From NCBI RefSeq assembly GCF_963576545.1, contig NC_083646.1, positions 18,198,461-18,262,460 of the forward strand: 64,000 nt of DNA. Direction: 5' to 3'. The translations under genes were made by a program, and so were the position numbers. Source of the DNA: Limanda limanda. Its lineage: Eukaryota; Chordata; Actinopteri; Pleuronectiformes; Pleuronectidae. The notes under the pieces are model-generated. The model made no database searches. It was not told the DNA's origin and was given only the letters and a program-made list of their open reading frames with translations. Positions 24,437 to 35,783 of this stretch are shown piece after piece. Position 1 is the first letter of the stretch; each line of letters opens with the position of its first letter.

Positions 24437-25374
24437 TTACGTACCTTTCTTTGCCTCTAAATGTGCGGCTCTGAAAAGCTGTTGTTGCTGCTGCTGCTGC
24501 TCGACAACAACAATGTGGTTCGGGTTATGTTTAACGAGGGGCGAGTCTGGCCTGTGCTTGGGGTTCGTGCTCGCCTCCAGCCCCTGGTGCGAGGAGGAGC
24601 TCAGGCCCTCGTTCGCAGCAGCAGCGGCGGCGGCTGCTGCTGCTGCTGCTGCTGCGGCCAGACTCACTCCAGACGAGTTAGTGTAGCGCAGGATCCCTTG
24701 GCCCTGCAGGGGGCTGAAGTTACCATAGTTTGTGTAATTGCTATAAAAGGGAGAAGTGTAATAAATAGGTCTTCCAAGGATGGAGGGGGCCGGGTAGAGG
24801 GAGGGGGAGCTGGCAGCAGCCGGGGAGCTGGTGGAGGAGGAGGAGGAGGAGGAGGGGCAGGTGGGCTGCCCTGCGTGCTGCCCCGGTGGCTGCTGCTGCT
24901 GCGGATGCTGCTGCTGCTGCTGCTTATGGTCCGAGGTGGCGATCTCCGCCAGCGACCACAGCTTGGGCTTGGCTGCGGGGATCGGAGGCGCTCCCGACGG
25001 AGCCCGGCTCTCCAGGCACGGGGACGATTTGCCGGCGCTGAGGCCGCTGCTGTGGACGAGGCTCCGGGCCAGGTCCTCCCGCTGGCTGTGGAGGTGCTGG
25101 AGGTGCTGCAGGTGGTGGTGGAGATGGTGTGGGTGGTGGTGGTGGTGGTGGTGGGGACCGAGAAGCGGCGCCTCCACTCCCGGGAGCGGAGGCGACGTGA
25201 CGGCCTTGGGCGAGAGCTGAGCCCGCGGGTCGTGGTGCTGGTCCTCGCCGTCGTCGTCGCACTTGTCGCCGGCTTGCTCGGAGCTGAGCTCGGCCACGCG
25301 GCAGCTGACCTTCTCCCCGTCCGACTCCGAGGGGCAGGAGTGGTCCGTCAGGGTGTCCACATGCAAACTGATCC
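24437..25374 (-). CDS. irx2a: irx2 (irx2a) coding exon 3, Iro motifs and homopolymers
   Basis: Starts after a TTTTATTCCCAG acceptor (AG at 25376-25375) and completes the split Gly codon to read G-ISLHVDTLTDHSC, which matches the Irx2 exon junction. It encodes residues 217-528 if the TAA at 24439-24437 is used. Landmarks are a His-rich tract (about 291-312), the conserved motif KPKLWSLAEIATSD (352-365), two Gln runs (about 368-378), a seven-Ser run (about 391-397), the Irx2-type LGRPIYYTSPFY...NYTNYGNF segment (about 416-436), LQGQGILRY, a 15-Ala run (456-470) and seven Gln near 509-515. The protein ends LEAKKGT. Mammalian IRX2, as I recall it, instead reads EPKK followed by a short conserved tail from a separate exon. 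Here the stop overlaps a strong donor (AAAG|GTACGTAA), so KKGT* may be intron read-through and the real C-terminus may lie downstream. Confidence 0.92.
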
Positions 25375-26148
25375 CTGGGAATAAAAGTAGGAAAATTGTA
25401 TTACTAATTATAATGCTAACGTAAATATACAGGCCTAATTACAGAACACTGTAAAACTATAAGGGACATATATAATGTGAAAAAATAGAGCATATTTAAA
25501 TAATGCAGATCACTGATAATATTCCAAAATATAAACAAAGTCACAAGGTGAACATTTACAATATAAATAAATAAAGAACCAGAAACGAAAATTGTTGTCC
25601 AATTAAATTACATGTCCACATTAGTCAAATCACTAATGTTTTACAACCAGCAAAGTGAAACATTCATTCATTGGAAAAATAAAATAAAAACGATTAAAAG
25701 ATTAGTTTAATGATAACAACAATCCTAATAATCCATACATTATATATAATCCATTTTTCAAAATCCAACAAACAATGTCATCAATGGAAAACCATTGATA
25801 ATCGGATTATACAGAGGCTACACACACACTCGAGGTGACTGTAATGTTATGTGTAATTTACAAGTGACCTGACATTAATCAAGTTAAATAACACATTATC
25901 TGATCAATATGCATACTGGAATAACACATCTTCAATTAAAATAAAAACCGAACTATTCCTTATATAATTTAATTCACTCATGTCATATATCATATATCTT
26001 TATGGGATATTATAGCCTTTTTTTCCCCATTAAATAAGTTGAGCAGTAAATAAAAGGGGTAACCCACACCCCTCCCCTCCCTGTTACCCCCCGTCCCTCC
26101 TGCCCTGCATTGTTAAGTGGATCATGGCTCGGTCTCCAGACTCTGTAC
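25375..26148 (-). other. irx2a: irx2 intron 2
   Basis: This 774-bp intron splits a Gly codon (phase 1). It has a GTACAG donor and a T-rich tract ending in CCCAG. The interior is very AT-rich and has no long open frame. It contains a short CA run near 25822-25831 but no recognisable repeat. Confidence 0.9.
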
Positions 26149-26557
26149 CTTCATCCTCCGCCGACGCCTCGCTGTTGTCCTGGTTCTTCTCGGAGCGCTC
26201 CACCTCCTCCTTCCTCTCGCCGTCCCCGTCCTCCTCGTCCTCGTCCTCGCTCTTGTTCCTGGGCGCCCACGTCATCTTGTTCTCCTTCTTGAGCCTCCGC
26301 CGGGCGTTGGCGAACCACGTGGAGACCTGCGTCAGGGTCATCTTGGTGATAATGGCCAGCATGATCTTCTCCCCCTTGGTCGGGTACGGGTTCTTCCGGT
26401 GCTCCTGCAGCCAGGCCTTCAGGGTGGCCGTGGCGTCCCTGGTGGCGTTCTTGCGGTAAGCCGGGTCGTTGAGCTGGTACGGGTACCCGGGGCTTCCGTA
26501 CGGGTGGTACCCCAGCGCCCCCGCCATGCCCGTCGTGTGTGCGTCATATGGAGAGCT
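26149..26557 (-). CDS. irx2a: irx2 (irx2a) coding exon 2, TALE homeodomain
   Basis: This exon encodes residues 81-216 plus the first base of codon 217. It follows a TTTTCCCCAG acceptor (AG at 26559-26558) and ends at a G|GTACAGAG donor (GT at 26148-26147), phase 1. It opens [11 protein letters not shown], continues [20 protein letters not shown], and holds the whole TALE homeodomain (about residues 114-176). That domain has the three-residue loop extension (NPYP, 136-139) and recognition helix [14 protein letters not shown] (161-174), including the N and R residues that contact DNA. After the homeodomain comes [14 protein letters not shown] and an acidic, Lys/Glu-rich segment to residue 216, which is typical of Irx proteins. 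Irx factors bind ACA-core sites and act in the nucleus in neural, heart, kidney and limb or fin patterning. I see no truncation or missing key residue. The homeodomain is essentially identical to vertebrate Irx2, apart from a Q at 131 where I recall N in mammals. Confidence 0.97.
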
Positions 26558-27832
26558 CTGGGGAAAAGTTGGCATTTTTAATAAAACTCCACAATTCCTC
26601 CATGTGCTTTTTATGGTGATGTTTAAAAAATATATGTATTTGTCTTTAAGATTGTTTTAAAAACGTGACAATATTTGTTTGGCCTATTTAAAAAGCAACG
26701 TCTTATAATTCAAATGAATATTAATGCACAGATCACACATACAGTAAAGGCCACATCCTACTGAAATTATTTCAAACTCATTTTTATTATCCGGCGTGTG
26801 TGGAAAATTATAGAAATCCACCCTTGTTATTGTGTATCTTATATAATAGGTGTGAGCTACATTGGCAGCTCACAAAGTGTACACATATATAAGCTCTGCA
26901 AATCGCATTGATCATCAGTCAAGTCTGTTAAAATAAACATCTGTAATGGCAGGCTCAGTGAACGCACCGTGCGTGAGAGCAGGCCGCAGGAAGCCATGAA
27001 CTAATGGTGAACTAATAGTTAAGATCATTATCAGATTAACTAATAACAGGGGCTCTCCTCGCTGTCGCTGTGGAGATAATAAAAAAAGGAGAATATACAT
27101 GTTCTGTAATCACCCATTAACAGTTTCCTTTCTCTCTGACATGCTGTTTTTCTTTTGGTTTTGTTGTGGCAGCCACAGTGTGTTAACACATCGTCTCTTC
27201 GCAGTATAACAAATCCCATTAGCGAACCACTTGATGTGCACCTTTTCCTCAGCCCTAAAACGCTTGAAGTGGCCCTGTGACATTAAGCATTAATGCGACT
27301 GCTGCTTGGCATTGTTGGAAAAATTCAGTTTATTCATCTACAGTCGGCCGCTCCGTCTCCCTGGTGATTTTTTGTATATTTAACGCCTGGCGAAGAAGTA
27401 AAAGAGTCGTGGAGCGAAATGACGCGTTGGCTGCGTTCACCTGAGAGTTCAAATACAAATCTGAGAGGCACTTTTTGCGTAATTAAGCGTGTTAAGCGCC
27501 GGTCGAAGCCTTTCGCAGTTTGCAGCTCATGCTTTAAAAAAATCCCATTTAAGCCAAAGGGGTCAAGGCTTTGGAAGCTTGGACCCAGGCGAGCAAGGCC
27601 GGTGGATGTGCATGTGTCAGTGGGAAAGTTCCGCAAACACTTTCCCGATTAGTGAGTCACTACACAAACATTGTCAATCCGCTCCGACCGACGCGTCGTG
27701 CGCCCGGAGAGGACGGAGCCATTCTGCGCATTGACAGACTTCAACACACACACCACCACTCGCTCTCTCTCCCCTGCTGTGGAGCACGAACACGCACGAT
27801 TAAACAACAATTGATAACAAATATATATTTAC
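26558..27832 (-). other. irx2a: irx2 intron 1
   Basis: This phase-0 intron of 1,275 bp lies between the N-terminal exon and the homeodomain exon. It has a GTAAAT donor and a TTTTCCCCAG acceptor. The donor-proximal part (about 27330-27780) is unusually CpG-rich for an intron, continuing the exon 1 composition and suggesting part of a promoter-associated CpG island. The acceptor-proximal part is AT-rich. Short open frames on both strands in 27330-27740 show no family resemblance. Confidence 0.9.
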
Positions 27833-28072
27833 CATGTAGGATGGGAATCCCGTGGTCGGATCCGTGGCGTATGACAGCGGACTGGAGAAGCCAGCGCCGG
27901 CCGACGCGGAGAAGGCAGCCGATCCCGGGTAAGGGCTGAAGGCTGAGCCGGAGGACGACCGAGCCAGGTCCTCGCTCCGCGGCGCACCCAGAGCCGAGGC
28001 TCCGTACGCCGGACACGAGTACAGAGCCAGGGAGCCCGGGGGCTGGTAGAGGTAACCCTGCGGATAGGACAT
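27833..28072 (-). CDS. irx2a: irx2 (irx2a) coding exon 1
   Basis: First coding exon of an Iroquois-class TALE homeobox transcription factor, encoding residues 1-80. It opens with [20 protein letters not shown] and ends GFPSYM, the Irx2-type N-terminus; Irx5 starts similarly but diverges soon after, and Irx4 is quite different. The start at 28072 is the first in-frame ATG: reading upstream in the same frame gives no ATG before an in-frame TGA near 28190. The -3 base is C, so the Kozak context is weak. The exon ends with a complete ATG codon followed by a GT donor (27832-27831), phase 0. Composition is GC- and CpG-rich compared with the AT-rich flanks, as usual for Irx genes. The paralogue call (irx2 versus irx1 or irx5) rests on remembered family sequences and is strong. 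The 'a' suffix is inferred, because as far as I know zebrafish retains irx2 only in the IrxAa cluster. Confidence 0.95.
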
Positions 28073-28520
28073 TGGTGCGCTGCGGTGTGGGGTCGCCGAT
28101 TCCCAAAAAAGGGGAGGATAAAAAAAAGCAGGGCAACAGCAGCCAAAATAATAAACAATCAACTCAATAATCAGCCGTGCAAACAGTCATCAGACAATGG
28201 ACATTAAAAAAAAAAAAAAGTCCTCCCTCCACAGCCCCCTTACTGGGAAAAAAACCCCCGAAAGATCTGTGAAAGTGCCCACATAGAGGCGATGTGGCTC
28301 GCGTCTTGATCCCCTAGCGTCCGATGTTTTTAGTACGCAGCACTATGAAGTGAGGAGTTAGGGAGGAAGGAGCCAGTGGAGTTTTCAGACACACAGAGCA
28401 TTGGGGGAAACTGGAGCTGTCACTCCGGCTCATCTGAATATCCCATGCCCGCCCCCTTTCTGCCTCGCAGACATGGAGCCGCGGAACCAAACCGAGGCTG
28501 CACAGCACACTGCAAAAAGT
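28073..28520 (-). promoter_or_regulatory. irx2a: irx2 5' UTR and proximal promoter (approximate)
   Basis: This is the sequence directly upstream of the irx2 start codon, CpG-enriched and without an obvious TATA box. A GC box reading GGGGGCGGGC on the minus strand lies at about 28447-28457 and could place the transcription start around 28.4 kb. Within the presumed leader, a short upstream ORF (ATG at 28204-28202, four codons then TGA) precedes the main start, which itself has a weak Kozak context, so some translational control is possible. Homopolymer T tracts on the minus strand (about 28206-28219 and 28115-28125) also fall in the leader. The exact start site cannot be read from sequence. Confidence 0.5.
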
Positions 28521-28529
28521 GGAGTCTGT

Positions 28530-29271
28530 GCCACCGCCACACCGGATTCCTTTAGTTTAAGTGTGATTTAAAGAAACAAAAAAAAGACAGAGCTGTAGTT
28601 GTTGTTGAAGCAAATTAATTATAGAGCAATTAGTTATGTGTCTTATTTTGATTTTTGTTTTTTTTTTTACTGGGAGATTGGCATCAGAAATTTAAGTTGA
28701 GTCATTTTTAATATGAGGCATTGATTCAATCAGTGCACACGTTTATTTGTTGAGATGCTGATTATTTACAGCACATTTATATAACAAAACGAACAACACT
28801 CTTTTTTTTTTTTTTACAGCAATGCCATTTATTTTTTGAATGATTCTAAGGTCAAGTTTATTATGGGAGTGAGTCTATGTGATAAAAAAACTTGAAGCTC
28901 TACAATCCCATAATGTGCATGAGGAGGGAGGGGGTGGGGGGTGGGGGGATACTGACAGAGGGAGAGTAAAATGACCAGTTCTCTCCTGTGGTTATTTTGT
29001 CACCAAATTTTTTTTCTTTTTTTTTTTTAAAACGCGGACACACGCACCATGGAAGCGTGCGCGCTCCTCGGGCAGTGCGCGCTGCGGCCTGTGGGGGGCG
29101 TAGACGGCTTCCTTTAATTTCCACCACTTAGCTCAAACCTTTTTATTATTACAATTACATTCGGCGGCAATAATAAAGCTGTTGCCGCTTTACGGAGTGG
29201 GGAGGGGGGGGGTGGTCTCTCCTCCTAATAGCCTGCAGATAACCAACCACCAGCGCTGTTGAAGTGCGCGC

Positions 29272-29350
<79 letters not shown>

Positions 29351-31000
29351 ACTGTGAGTTTGACACTTTTTGCTCAAGCTCTTTCTTCCTCCTTCTTCTT
29401 CTTTTCTACCAAGTGCGTGTGCGCGCACTCAACTGTCTGCAACTTCACAGTGCGCCTCTTGGCCTCGTGCACGCGCAAAGGAGCAGGGCGCATCCTGGTC
29501 CTTTCTGAGGGTGATTACAGGCATTATGACCTCTGTGGGAGACAAGCGAGACGGCACAGCGGTGGTGGGAACCTGACACGGTGACAGCGGTGGCGGCTGG
29601 AACGGGCGCAGTCAAGGTGGCAACTGTTGTGAGGAAGAGTGGCCTCGCAGTCTTCCTCATCGGTATTCACCCGGACGAACGTGTTCATCCGCCGGGTGCT
29701 TGTTCCTGCACTGCGGTGTGGTCTGAGTGGGGGGGGGGGGGGGGTGTAAACAGCAGCGGCACGTTTTAGAAAGAGGTGCAACACAAGCTGTTGTCTGTTT
29801 ACAGGAAGGAGGAATTTGATCCATGCATATACAAAATAATATAAGAACTGCTATTTATATTATTCCTTTTTTGTTGATTAATACAAAATATTCCACAATG
29901 TCAAGTGACTTAATTTGAGCCATGACGTCTAATTGCTCATATAATTATCACAGTATGTTTTATACGTCTATGTATTTACTAATGTGTTATGAGAAAACAC
30001 TTTGAAATGTATGGTATAATATATTCTAATGTAGTTATTTAACTCAGTGTGCAAATAAAATGAATAGCCTATGAAATTAAATAAACAACATTTTTTGTAA
30101 AATGTTGATAATGTTTTTTTACAGTCCAACTGTCATGCTTATTTTGTGACGATATCAAATTAAAGAAAACTTTGGACACTTTGAAAATACAACACACTGT
30201 TACATGTGTTATATCTAATAATTTAATTATTATGTACGATGTGTCTGAGTCAGTATAGGCCTTTGAAACAATGGTATCATCATTATCATAATACATGAAG
30301 ATGATATGATAATAAAGGAAAGATTGACTTGACAACATAGTTATTCTTATAAAGCAATGTGTTTGTAAAAGAGTAAATAAACTATATTTCTATATATTTT
30401 TGAAGCTTCATCCTCGAAGCTATAGCACTGGTCCTAATCATATTCTGCAACTGGACACTGTAAAAGTAAATAGATAAATAACTTAAATGAGTTGTTGTAT
30501 CAAGTGATGACAACCATCAAAGAAAATAAAAGTGTTTACTAGCCCTGAATATCCATGGTTACACCGTTAATTATTTACAATAGAAAGTTTACCATGTTGT
30601 TGGACGTATCAAGCATTATATCCCCTGTTATTCTTATGATCGTCCCACTATTGGTTAGACAAAATGGTTTGTGTTTGTTAGTAAGATGTGGTCGCTTTCT
30701 CTGTTCCAGGCAGGACTAATCAACCCCAGATTAGTAAATGAGTGCTCTCAGTATAGATTGGGTCAAGATATGGTTTCCTGGGAGTACTGTTTGGCCCACA
30801 GCAGGGGGCACTGTCTCCTCTACACACAGACCATGGGCTAACCATCTGTAGTGTACCTTCACATCACTTTTGTATGAGTGTGTATGTGTGTATATGTGTA
30901 AGCGTATATAACGGCGAGTGTGTATGTGTGTGCATGTAAATGCCTGTATCCCCATATGCATATTGTCAGTGTTAAAGTGCACCTGTCGGCCTGTAGAGGT
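28530..31000. other. irx2 upstream flank with CpG-rich patch
   Basis: AT-rich except for a CpG-rich patch at about 29030-29110 and 29400-29710, interrupted by a long TG array and a 16-17-base G run (about 29730-29746). No conserved exon is seen. A CTCF-like motif lies near 30798-30812. The stretch 29780-30620 is very AT-rich and featureless. Confidence 0.55.
29269..29349 (+). repeat. (TG)n microsatellite
   Basis: About 40 TG units with one early TTTG interruption, beginning CGCGCGTG, in the irx2 upstream region. Confidence 0.95.
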
Positions 31001-31004
31001 GTTG

Positions 31005-31007
<3 letters not shown>

Positions 31008-31053
<46 letters not shown>

Positions 31054-31068
31054 GTGTGTGTGTGTGTT
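31008..31068 (+). repeat. (TG)n microsatellite
   Basis: About 30 TG units with one CG interruption. Confidence 0.95.
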
Positions 31069-31179
31069 GAACTCGGCTCCAGTACATTCCAGGTCTCGGT
31101 TTCAAAAAGGTTGAGGCACTTCAGATATTTTAGTCCCAGGCTGATGGAGGCTATAGGAGACAGAACAGAGAGGAGGTTG

Positions 31180-31340
31180 GCAGACAGACGTACAGAGAGA
31201 CAGGCAGAAAGACAAGGCCGACAGACACAGAGAGAGAGAGAGAGAGATAGAGAGGAAGACAGTACAGACAGAGACAGACAGACAGATACAGAGGCAGACA
31301 GTACAGACAGTGCAGAGGCAGTACAGCATTGAGTCAGAGA
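31180..31340 (+). repeat. GACA/CAGA minisatellite-like tract
   Basis: Purine-rich imperfect tetramer array of ACAGAC/AGACAG words, with a (GA)n core at about 31212-31230. Open frames on either strand are low-complexity and not genes. Confidence 0.8.
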
Positions 31341-31399
31341 GACAGATTGTGACACACACAAGGAAAATAGATGTAGAGTCAGAGATACAGATACGCCTT

Positions 31400-34300
31400 C
31401 TTTCATATGACCTTATTGTATATTTATAGACTAAATTACTGTCTACCTTGCGTACTAAACAGCTATGATATGATATTTTCATTTTTTGGATGTTGAGATT
31501 CACAATGGTGACTTATAACATTAACAAACAGCATACAGTTTGTTGTGTTGTCTCAGTAGATAAAGAGGTTGAATGTCTTAGAGCAATTGCACCTTATGAA
31601 ATTAAAAGACTTGTGAAAAAACATGCAGCTTAAAAACCATACAAAGAAAAATAATAATCATTTGCTTTCTATCTTCTTTTTTTAGTTTGAAGGCCTCATC
31701 ATAAATACACAATTTAAAGAACCTGTTCTGGCTTGTGTTATAATTTTTGAAAATAAATTTACATTTAACATTTGTTGAAAAATACCCCTTTTCCATCAAA
31801 TTGATTTTGTTATATAGAAACACGTGGTTCCTCAACAGGCGTATGGTTTCTCTGCTCCTGCTCACTGATGATAACTTCATACACACGCAGTCCCCTTAAT
31901 GAAAAATGACATCCTTCATGAAGGGAAGGAAACAGCTATTGATTTCTCATCTAAACTCTCCCAACAGAATTTACCATTGAATAATGTGGAACTGGCAGAG
32001 TGGTTTGTGTTGTATTCATCGTGTGGTGTGAATCGCTCGGAATAGGTTCCATGTCACACCCTCTGTTTTTTACATAAATGTATAAAAAAAAAAAAAAAAC
32101 GGTTCCTGGTTTTTCAACGCACTTTTCTAGCGGTTGTGGACCATTCACAATCCAAACAACTTGCAGGACTCGTGCAGCAGAGCAGTATTGGGTGTTGTGT
32201 GTTTGCTTTCCGGGTGCATTCGGGGGCAGTGCTGGGCGGAGCTAGGTGTGAAAGTGTAAATGCGCCTGCGTCTGTCTATCACGCTAACTATCCCGGGCTG
32301 TAGGTGCAGGACTAACAGTGCGGGTGGTGCAGCAGCAGGAATGGACCAGTTATGTCGTCATATTGAGCCGGTCTTGAAATCAATATGGTTTGGAATACAG
32401 CAGCATGATTAAAGCCGGAGTCTGGCTATTGTTCCCAGTAACCATCTCCTCCTCCTCCTCCTCCTCCTCCACCTCGCTGTGACTTAGACTTAGACTGCTA
32501 CATTGAGTTTGTCCACCTTGAAAAGCAATTCTTGTCTCCTGGTCTGTCTCCCCTGTAGCCTCAGGCTGATCCTAGTGGTTTTATATTGAGTGGGGTGTTG
32601 TACTCATCTCTGCCGGACACAACCCCAATACTGTACCAGTTAGGCCACGTGTATTATACTCCAACCACATGACAATTTAACTCTGCTGAATTTTTTTGAA
32701 AACACCCAAAGAGCTCAAAACGTGTGTTATCCTCTGTGGGCTGCAGAAGAATGTTGAGCATCCCCAACACTTGAGTGTGTGTGTGTTGTGCGTGGGTTTG
32801 CAGAGGGAAGGAGAAAAAAAGTGCATTGTGATCTCTCATTGTGCGACTTAGGTTGTGTTATTGTCAGGCTCATGTGATCAAAACATCTCCTAAAAACTCC
32901 TCAGATCAGTCAAAAAGAGAAAAGAGAAAATGACGCCAAGTCGGGACTACATGTCTTCACACGTCCGTCTGACAACATTGTCACATTCTGCTGCATATTG
33001 ATACAAAGCACTACTACAATGCATCCCCTCCCTCCCCCCTTTTCGGGATTGTCGCGGAAATGTCTTTGGTCTTTTTTTGTACGACGGGGAGGGGGGTTTA
33101 GTAGGGGAGGGGGGGGGGCGACCGCGGGGACGAGAGGGGTTGGGTGGCAGACTGGCGACAGGCCGTCATCTCTCTCCCCGCCTGGCATCTGCCCACTGCT
33201 GCCAACCCTCTTCTAATCAGCAAGCGTCCATGCGCTTGGCAGCGGAGGGGGTTTCAAATCTGCCCCTCGCCCCGAGTTAAAAACCCTAAGCCCTATCACT
33301 TTGTAAACGGGTACCTTTAGGGCGACTGGTGCAGGGACACCTCTGATGTGCTGAAGTGGAAAACATCGGTTGCCACGTCGCCCTTGCATATGTTGCGCTG
33401 CTAGCACTGTTGTTTGCCGTTTGTGTTCTCGTTTATCTCGCCTTCTTCTTGCTGCTTTTTTTTGTGTTTTTTTTCTCGCCCAAACCCAAATCACAAGGCA
33501 GCTCTTTCTTTAGGTTTGGTTTGTTGAACATGCTGCTAACTGACATGGATGTTGGGAAAACAGTTCTCGGGGAGTAAAGTGAAGCGGGAAAACTGATGGG
33601 CTTGAAGTGTAATTCCTCCGGAAAAAAAGCAGGCGAACAACAACTGCACTTGTAGCGCTACACAAGTCTTTATTTTGTTTCATTCTGACATGTTGTCTGA
33701 ATTGGTGAGACAGGGAGAGCCAGGCGCCTGCTTCCTAATTCACAGCTGCAAACAACTCCTCTCACAAGCGCTGCCTGGTACACTACTACAAGGATCCATG
33801 TTTTTTGGACAAATATTGTCTCACAGGATCCAAGTAATGTAAGCTTTGTATAGATATGCTGAAAGACGGTGACATCCGGCGAACAACTTTGATTACCACC
33901 ATTATCCTGCAAGTTTTTCATTGGAGAACAAATCGTGCGGTGTACAGCATGAAAAGCCACAGGGCTGATTTCCTCTGCAGGGTGGAGGTGCGGGTGGATT
34001 TAGGTGGGATGGCTGTTGGCTTCAGATGTAACGGGCACAAAGAATGGTCTATGTAGGAAGAGGAAGAAGAAGAAGAAGAAAAAAAAAGATCCACAAATTA
34101 TAGGAATTATGTGCAGCATGGGTTTCAAACACACACACATCCAGACAGGCTGATTGACGAACCAAACGAGTCGCCGAAAATCAAAGGGGGGAAATAAAGG
34201 GAGACACAAAGGGGGAACAATTTGAAATGGACTCACCCTCTCCGGTGGCTCTCTAACCAAGGGTCGGGCAGATAGGGTTGCCTAGAAAGAGTCTGCTGAC

Positions 34301-35400
34301 AGCCAGTGTCACTGGGCTTTGTAATCATTGTGCTGGACCTTATAGGGTTACTAGCAGCTAATCCAGGCTGACCTTGGTTAGGTGCCCTGAATGAGGATGG
34401 CTTTGTACAGTTGGGACAAGCTAACAGTATGACGGTGATGCTGACATATAATGTCTGCGTGGGGACTTGCCACCACAGCTCTTTTGTTGTGCTATCGAGT
34501 TGCAAGTCCCAGCCACACACACACGGACACACACCAAACACACACTCACACACAAAAATGTTTTTCTCTCTCTGTGTGCGGGTGGAAGAAAGGTGGCATT
34601 TAAATTGTCACTGGGGAGAAGTGCGGATGTATCTCCGGGTTCAAGAGGTCAGCGCTTGTGTTGGCTGGTGTTCGAATGACTTCAGAACAAATCCTATCAT
34701 GATGAAATTTCTTGTTGTGGGCCACGCACCGGCCTGTGCACGTGTCACCGTGCGGGTGCACGTGTGTAGGTGTGTGCACGAAATGTGATAGAAATGACAC
34801 CACACAAACATAAGAGTAGGACAAGGCCAAAGTGATACAGCTGTATTTTCTTTCCCACCCATTGAGAGAGCATACACTTTCACAACAGGAGAACATGAGA
34901 AATGAAGACTTAAGTGTCTTCTTGTCCATTTGAAGCAATCAACTGTGATAGTGTAAAAATACACAGATTTGAAAATATTCTGTTTTTACATTTCCTGCAT
35001 ATTTTGCTTATTAGGGAAACCAACATCGAGTATTAGTCATTATGTTTTAGACAATAAAGGGACAACCTACTGATAAGAAAATTTAAATTGTATTCAATAC
35101 TATGCTTTACACCATTATAAGCATGGACAATAGGGTGAAAGTGGAATTTAATGTTAGATTAATTTATCATCATAATTAATAAACACACCCACCAACATCC
35201 ATTCAACTTCCACATACACACCTCATCTCAACAGCAAACACACACACACACATCTTCAGGCTCTAACCGGTGTGAAGGCAGTAGAGAGAAGGCATCCTTG
35301 CCTTTCTTTCTGCCAGGAAGAGCTGTAAACGGGAATGGGATTCCCGTCCCCTGGAGCCTGCTACTAATCCACAACAGGCCCACTGCTGGATTACTGGGGA
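31400..35400. other. Non-coding, low-complexity patches
   Basis: No gene seen. Contents include a poly(A) run (about 32082-32099), a G-rich tract (about 33085-33120), a (GAA)n/A tract (about 34056-34088), and CA words at about 34514-34556. Confidence 0.6.
32445..32470 (+). repeat. (CTC)n trinucleotide repeat
   Basis: Eight to nine CTC units. Confidence 0.9.
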
Positions 35401-35438
35401 CATCAGCTGGCATGGCAGCTAGTGCACAAATATGCATG

Positions 35439-35783
<345 letters not shown>

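Noticed and set aside
24461..25384. 307-codon open frame on the plus strand
   Set aside because: It is the antisense shadow of irx2 exon 3. Its Leu, Cys and Gly runs are the complement of the coding triplet repeats.
31180..31340. CRISPR-like short repeats
   Set aside because: The repeats are contiguous tetramer-type simple sequence without spacers, in a vertebrate genome.
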